A stretch of DNA of 23,772 bases. Source: an uncultured Oscillospiraceae bacterium. Its GTDB lineage: Bacteria; Bacillota; Clostridia; Oscillospirales; Oscillospiraceae. The notes beneath the pieces are model-generated. The model did no database searches. It saw only the letters and a list, made by a program, of their open reading frames with translations, and was not told the DNA's origin. Position 1 is the stretch's first letter, and every line of letters begins with the position of its first letter. Location: positions 1 to 23,772 of the forward strand of contig CAKUEI010000018.1 of the NCBI GenBank assembly GCA_934646175.1, in the 5' to 3' direction. Of this stretch, positions 20,401 through 23,772 are shown in pieces. The translations under genes were made by a program, and so were the position numbers.

Positions 20401-22526
20401 GCGGGCGGTGCGTCAGAACCGCAAAGTCCGGCGGGCAACCCGCCGCCGCTCCAGCGGGTGACGCTGTCTCCCCGCTTCACAAAGGTAGCGGCCGCACCGT
20501 ATTTATAAAGCGCCGCCTCCCCGGTGTAGAGGTCCGCCTCCAGCAGATCCACGGTGGAAAAGCCGCCGTTTTCCTCCCCGTACAGGGCCAGCGCGCCGTT
20601 CACCGTGCGCAGGGCGTCCTCCGGCTCCACTCCGGCCCGCAGGAACTGCTCCAAAAGCCGCGCCGTCATACCGCTATCGTGGGCCGCTTCCGGCCCGCTG
20701 CCCATGCCGTCGCACAGAAGGAGGTACATCTTGCCGTTTTCGCTTTTGAAGCAGACACCCGCGTCCCCATTCACCGCCTGTCCGCTTTTCTGCCGCACGG
20801 CAGCCCCCATGACCGCCTTCAGCGGCTCCGCCTGCCGCAGCACAAGTCCGGATGGCTCCCCCTTCTCCGCCGTCAGGGGGACGCCCAACAGCCTGCTCAG
20901 CAGCTGCAGCTCTTCCGGATCTGTCAGCTTTTCGCAGCTCCGGCCGTCGACCTCGGCCCGCAGGCGGCCGTTCCGGTCCTGGAAAACGGCGGCCGTGCCG
21001 GAAAGGCCCAGCTCTTCCATCCGCTGCCGCAGCCGCTTTCCCCGCACTGGGTCGGGCAGCAGCTCCTCCCCCGCCTCCATGGCAGCCGTACGCAGAAGAG
21101 AGGCAAGCCGTCCGTACTGCCCCACCACCGCCGTCCGGTTCTCCTGCAGTCTACCCTGGAACTGCCGCCGGTAAAGGAGAGCCTTCAATTCCTCGTTCGC
21201 CGCCTGAAGAAACGCCGGAAAGTGGATGCACCGGCTGGCAAACCAGGGGGCAAAATCCCCCTTTTCTCCCTCCCCCCGCTCCAGCATGGCGAGAAGGGCA
21301 TCGTTTAATGCGTTGAAGGTCCCGGCGTATTCCCGCTCCCAGCAGGTGCTTTGCAGGGGGCAGGTGCGGCACACCCGCTCTGCCGCCCGGTCAAAGATCA
21401 CCGCCGTGTCCCCGTCGTTTGGCGGGACGGGACGGAAGGCGGCGCGCATGGTCTCATAAAGGTCGTGAAAGGCCGTGGCCGCCGCGTTCAGATACTCCGC
21501 CGGTGCCCGCTGCATCCTCCGACGGGCAAACTCCTCCTGCTCCTCCTCTTTTCCGCGGAAGAGCGTGCTCACCTTCCGCAATACCTTCTGGGGCAGGAAG
21601 CAGAAAATACCCGCCGCAAGCACCGCCTCGGCAATGGCCCCTCCCCGCAGTCCGTCGTTCCACACCCACAGCACGGCAGCGCTCTGACTTAAGAGAAATA
21701 TGCCCGCCGCGGGTACCTTTCCCTGCCGCCGGAACACCCCTGCCAGCAGGCCGGAAAAACCGTACAACATGCTGAAAAACGCCTGATCCCCCGCCGCCAT
21801 GTCCATGGCAAGCCCGGCCGCCACGCCGCAGGCCGCGCCCGCGCCCATGCCTCCGGTCTCCGCGCAGAGCAGCACCGCCGCGGCCGCTAAAATTCGCCCC
21901 AGGGAAATGACGCCTCCGATCTTCAGCTGTGCCAGCGAAATGAGGGCCGTAGCCCCCAGCAGCAGAAGGCTGACCGTTCTTTTCCGGCTGTTCTCCTCCG
22001 TCTCCTGCTTCCGGCTCTGGAAGGCGCAGCGGTAAAAGTACGCCCCCGCCCCACTCAGCAGCACCTCCATGCCGAAAAAGATTACATCCTTGGTCCGCCA
22101 GCCGGACTGAGAGAGGTAGACAAAGCCTGTGCAACCCGTCATCGCCGCTGTGATCAGGGGCATGAACCAGCTTTTCCGGAACACGTTATTGTCACAGAAG
22201 GCAAAGGCCACAGCAAAGATCAGGATGGACGCCGCGGCGTACCGCAATCCGTCCACCAGTCCCCGGAAAAAGAAATAGCCGAAGCAGGCTCCAAGCAGAG
22301 CGCTCAGGCCGTTTGTCCCCGCGCCGCAGGCCCCTACCATGGCCGCGCCAAAGGGGGCATATCCGCCGAAAATCTCTGAGCCAGACAGTACCGCGGCAAA
22401 GCAGAAGCGGATCACCGCCTCCGCCCATCGAAGGAGCACTGGCGCCCGAAACACCAGTCTTCCGTTCAGGACCCACTCCCGTTTCGCCCGCTGCGCCCGC
22501 GTTTTCCATCCCTCTTTTGCCGCCAT
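20361..22526 (-). CDS. spoIIE: Stage II sporulation protein E (PP2C phosphatase), 3' end frameshifted
   Basis: SpoIIE dephosphorylates SpoIIAA, which releases sigma-F in the forespore, and it interacts with the division septum. The open frame gives 721 residues. About ten membrane helices span roughly residues 45-310, followed by a regulatory region with VCRTCPLQSTCWE. The PP2C domain begins near 570, with metal-binding D588 (NGDAGVCF) and D606 (LLLCDGMGSG). After GGGLPAGL the sequence departs from the family and ends in an unrelated tail (GWPPATRRKTV). The expected GDxxxLxSDGV segment is missing, and the rest lies out of frame at 20239-20400. As it stands the last metal-binding Asp is lost, so the product should be inactive unless the break is a sequencing artefact. 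ATG 22526 is preceded by GGGAGGAG. Confidence 0.9.
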   Translation of the reverse strand: MAAKEGWKTRAQRAKREWVLNGRLVFRAPVLLRWAEAVIRFCFAAVLSGSEIFGGYAPFGAAMVGACGAGTNGLSALLGACFGYFFFRGLVDGLRYAAASILIFAVAFAFCDNNVFRKSWFMPLITAAMTGCTGFVYLSQSGWRTKDVIFFGMEVLLSGAGAYFYRCAFQSRKQETEENSRKRTVSLLLLGATALISLAQLKIGGVISLGRILAAAAVLLCAETGGMGAGAACGVAAGLAMDMAAGDQAFFSMLYGFSGLLAGVFRRQGKVPAAGIFLLSQSAAVLWVWNDGLRGGAIAEAVLAAGIFCFLPQKVLRKVSTLFRGKEEEQEEFARRRMQRAPAEYLNAAATAFHDLYETMRAAFRPVPPNDGDTAVIFDRAAERVCRTCPLQSTCWEREYAGTFNALNDALLAMLERGEGEKGDFAPWFASRCIHFPAFLQAANEELKALLYRRQFQGRLQENRTAVVGQYGRLASLLRTAAMEAGEELLPDPVRGKRLRQRMEELGLSGTAAVFQDRNGRLRAEVDGRSCEKLTDPEELQLLSRLLGVPLTAEKGEPSGLVLRQAEPLKAVMGAAVRQKSGQAVNGDAGVCFKSENGKMYLLLCDGMGSGPEAAHDSGMTARLLEQFLRAGVEPEDALRTVNGALALYGEENGGFSTVDLLEADLYTGEAALYKYGAAATFVKRGDSVTRWSGGGLPAGLCGSDAPPAMGWPPATRRKTV

Positions 22527-22559
22527 AAGCTCTCCTCCCAGCTTGTCCGAGTTTGCCCC

Positions 22560-22593
22560 ATTGTATCCCAACCGGCGGGAAAACTTGGTCGAA
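22560..22593 (-). promoter_or_regulatory. Spo0A-box-like promoter of spoIIE
   Basis: On the minus strand TTCGACC (22593-22587) differs at one base from the inverse of the Spo0A box TGTCGAA. It is followed after 21 bases by TACAAT (22565-22560). Spo0A-activated sigma-A promoters such as B. subtilis spoIIE and spoIIG are known for abnormally long -35/-10 spacing of about 21-22 bases. The leader to ATG 22526 is about 27 bases. Confidence 0.55.
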
Positions 22594-22607
22594 CAGGGGG
22601 AGGGTAC

Positions 22608-22637
22608 AAAAAAGCGGCGGCGCTCATGCGCCGCCGC
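22608..22637 (-). terminator. Terminator of the HAD phosphatase gene
   Basis: A 10-bp GC stem (22614-22623 with 22628-22637) with a 4-nt loop is followed on the minus strand by six T's (22613-22608). It separates the HAD gene from spoIIE. Confidence 0.85.
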
Positions 22638-22650
22638 CTTTGCTATATTC

Positions 22651-23301
22651 TTATACGCCCAGCCAGTTTTTCAGGTCGGTAAGATCCCTGGCGATGTGCC
22701 TCACCGGCCATTTCTCAAAGGCTTCTGCCGGTGTGGTCCCGTTCAGCACGGCGCAGAAGCCGCACCCGGCCCGGAAGGCCGCCTCGGCGTCCATCACCGT
22801 GTCGCCGCAGTAGAGGGCCTCCTCCGGGTTCAGGCCCAGCCGCTTCAGGGCCAGCAAAATTCCCTCCGGGTCCGGCTTTACCCGGGTAAGGCAGCTGCTG
22901 CCGATGGCAAACTGCAGATATTGCGATGCTCCGGTCTTGTCCAGCACCCCCAGCAGGGTCCGGTCCGCCTTGGTGCTGACCACTGCGGTCAGAATTCCCA
23001 CGTCCTTCAGGGCCTTCAGCAGCTCCAGCGCGCCGGGGAAGAGCTTTGCGGTCTCCACCTGAATGGGGTGGGACTTCTCCCGGAAAAATTCCGCGAACCG
23101 CTTCTGATGCTCTGCATCCCGGTCGCCGGTCAGCATGATGTATCCGTCTTCCAGGGAATAGCCGATGGTCTTTTTTACGTTTTCATCCGTGGGTTCCGGC
23201 CAGCCCAGCTTTTCCAGTCCATAGCGGTATCCCGCCAGAATGGATTCCGTCGCGTCACCAAGGGTATAATCAAAATCGAACAGCACTGCTTTTTCCTTCA
23301 T
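22651..23301 (-). CDS. HAD-superfamily phosphatase, phosphoglycolate-phosphatase-like
   Basis: This 216-residue protein has all four HAD motifs. The nucleophile motif is VLFDFDYTL (D9, D11). TAVVSTKADR is motif II, RVKPDPEG gives the lysine of motif III, and YCGDTVMDAEAA gives the Asp pair of motif IV. A helical cap sits between motifs I and II (about 15-85). Size and motifs resemble Gph/PgmB-type enzymes; the substrate cannot be assigned. The ATG at 23301 follows AAGGAGG at 8 bases. The open frame extends to 23478 through the promoter and is not coding. It is a single-gene unit with its own promoter and terminator. Confidence 0.9.
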   Translation of the reverse strand: MKEKAVLFDFDYTLGDATESILAGYRYGLEKLGWPEPTDENVKKTIGYSLEDGYIMLTGDRDAEHQKRFAEFFREKSHPIQVETAKLFPGALELLKALKDVGILTAVVSTKADRTLLGVLDKTGASQYLQFAIGSSCLTRVKPDPEGILLALKRLGLNPEEALYCGDTVMDAEAAFRAGCGFCAVLNGTTPAEAFEKWPVRHIARDLTDLKNWLGV

Positions 23302-23339
23302 GGTGCCGTCCTCCTTTCTTCCCTTCGGGGGAATGAATA

Positions 23340-23368
23340 AGTATAGCACGATTTCTCCCGCCGCGCAA
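23340..23368 (-). promoter_or_regulatory. Promoter of the HAD phosphatase gene
   Basis: On the minus strand TTGCGC (23368-23363), a 17-base spacer and TATACT (23345-23340) with an extended TGC. The leader is about 30 nt. Confidence 0.7.
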
Positions 23369-23470
23369 GCGTGGGTCACAGCGCCTCCTCCAGCAGGTTC
23401 CTGCCAGTTCAAATTGTGGGCTCGGACGGGGTCAATTTGCCCCCACCGTGGACGCGAAAAGCCCACCATT

Positions 23471-23537
23471 TCCGTCATTCAGAGGGCGAAGCCCGGGGGA
23501 TCCCACGGGGTGCTGGCGCACCCCTCTGAATGACGGA
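23471..23537. repeat. REP-like intergenic inverted repeat
   Basis: The 16-base arms TCCGTCATTCAGAGGG (23471-23486) and its exact complement (23522-23537) enclose a 35-base GC-rich centre (GGCGAAGCCCGGGGGATCCC and a GGTGC/GCACC mini-hairpin). The GTCATTC-GAG-GCGAAG pattern recalls the dispersed palindromic intergenic elements common in gut Clostridia. The 372-base gap 23302-23673 holds this, the HAD promoter and the terminator hairpin; I see no gene in it. Confidence 0.6.
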
Positions 23538-23577
23538 GGAGACAATAACTCTCTCACCTCCCACGTCCCCACGCCCC

Positions 23578-23623
23578 AAAAAGCAGAGCAGCGCCCCCGG
23601 TTCATTACGAACCGGGGGCGCTG
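23578..23623 (-). terminator. Probable terminator of the SLH-protein gene
   Basis: A perfect 15-bp stem (23589-23603 with 23609-23623) has a 5-nt loop. Reading leftward, five T's (23582-23578) follow 6 bases after the stem, a little further than ideal. It sits about 50 bases after the SLH stop. Confidence 0.65.
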
Positions 23624-23673
23624 CCCACTCACGCACTCACGCGCAAAGCCGCGCGCGACCGCTCAATATTTAC

Positions 23674-23772
23674 TTATTTCGCCACGTTCTCCATAAAGCG
23701 CATCAGCAGCGTTGCCGACTCCGCGCGGGTGGCCGTGCCGCCGGGAACGATGGTGGTATCGGTGCGGCCGCT
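23674..23772 (-). CDS. S-layer homology (SLH) domain protein, C-terminal 32 residues; 5' end outside window
   Basis: Reading leftward from the right edge, the frame gives DTTIVPGGTATRAESATLLM and then RFMENVAK before TAA (23676-23674). GTATRAESATLLMRFME is the end of an SLH repeat, a module of about 55 residues that anchors exported proteins to pyruvylated secondary wall polymers. SLH repeats usually close such proteins, so this is the C-terminus of a surface protein with the rest outside the window. No start is visible. It is followed by the hairpin at 23578-23623. Confidence 0.85.
   Translation of the reverse strand, partial: SGRTDTTIVPGGTATRAESATLLMRFMENVAK

Noticed and set aside
23302..23478. 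Upstream extension of the HAD phosphatase frame
   Set aside because: It crosses a good promoter (TTGCGC-17-TATACT) and lacks HAD similarity; the AAGGAGG before ATG 23301 decides the start.
23471..23623. Possible CRISPR or attachment site in the right-hand gap
   Set aside because: Only one inverted repeat and one hairpin are present. There are no regularly spaced direct repeats, no tRNA and no integrase.

Overview
This is a GC-rich (roughly 60%) chromosomal segment from a spore-forming member of the Firmicutes. The evidence is a spoIIE gene, RNase J, an RNase-type Gram-positive gene set, a Bacillus-type ThyA, sigma-A-like promoters with strong AGGAGG ribosome binding sites, and an S-layer-homology (SLH) protein at the right edge. 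Gene content and base composition fit Clostridia of the Oscillospiraceae (Flavonifractor/Oscillibacter-like gut bacteria); that placement is inference. No rRNA, tRNA, insertion sequence, prophage or CRISPR array was found. It is mostly a housekeeping region.

Layout, left to right. 1-2046 (+): the 3' end of dnaK and a complete dnaJ, closed by a terminator. 2141-5401 (+): a membrane mannosyltransferase of the PMT family carrying a discoidin-like insertion, a PHP-family phosphoesterase and rpiB, closely packed. 5526-6689 (+): an XpaC-family membrane protein behind a 22-bp perfect palindrome. 6749-8407 (-): RNase J with a leader of about 290 nt. 8854-9669 (+): a cytoplasmic NlpC/P60 peptidase. 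9711-11203 (-): a nucleotidyltransferase resembling the first half of GlmU, coupled to a NYN-plus-LOTUS-like protein. 11299-12213 (-): a zinc-ribbon, single-membrane-span protein with two bacterial Ig-like (Big_2) domains. 12389-16499 (+): a tightly overlapping operon of a CbbX/SpoVK-type AAA+ ATPase, mtaB, thyA and folA, with a near-ideal promoter. 16546-19717 (-): a CNNM/HlyC-CorC transporter-like protein, pyk and a cupin. 19840-20199 (+): a glyoxalase-fold protein. 20239-22526 (-): spoIIE, which is frameshifted close to its 3' end. 22651-23301 (-): a HAD phosphatase. 23302-23673 holds a promoter, a REP-like inverted repeat and a terminator hairpin. 23674-23772 (-): the last 32 residues of an SLH protein.

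How the genes work together. DnaK and DnaJ form the Hsp70 chaperone pair. ThyA and FolA form the dTMP/tetrahydrofolate cycle and are translationally coupled to a tRNA-modifying enzyme and a AAA+ protein. The wall- and surface-related genes (PMT, GlmU-like enzyme, NlpC/P60, Big_2 protein, SLH protein) are separate transcription units. Most units end in clear intrinsic terminators, several of them bidirectional between convergent genes. Two promoters appear to be built into the terminator hairpin of the preceding unit.

Nothing here looks like a new defence or mobile system. The points most worth a second look are the broken spoIIE 3' end, the Spo0A-like promoter of spoIIE, the two promoter-in-terminator junctions, the discoidin insertion in the PMT enzyme, the Zn-ribbon/Big_2 protein, and the AAA+ gene heading the thyA-folA operon.
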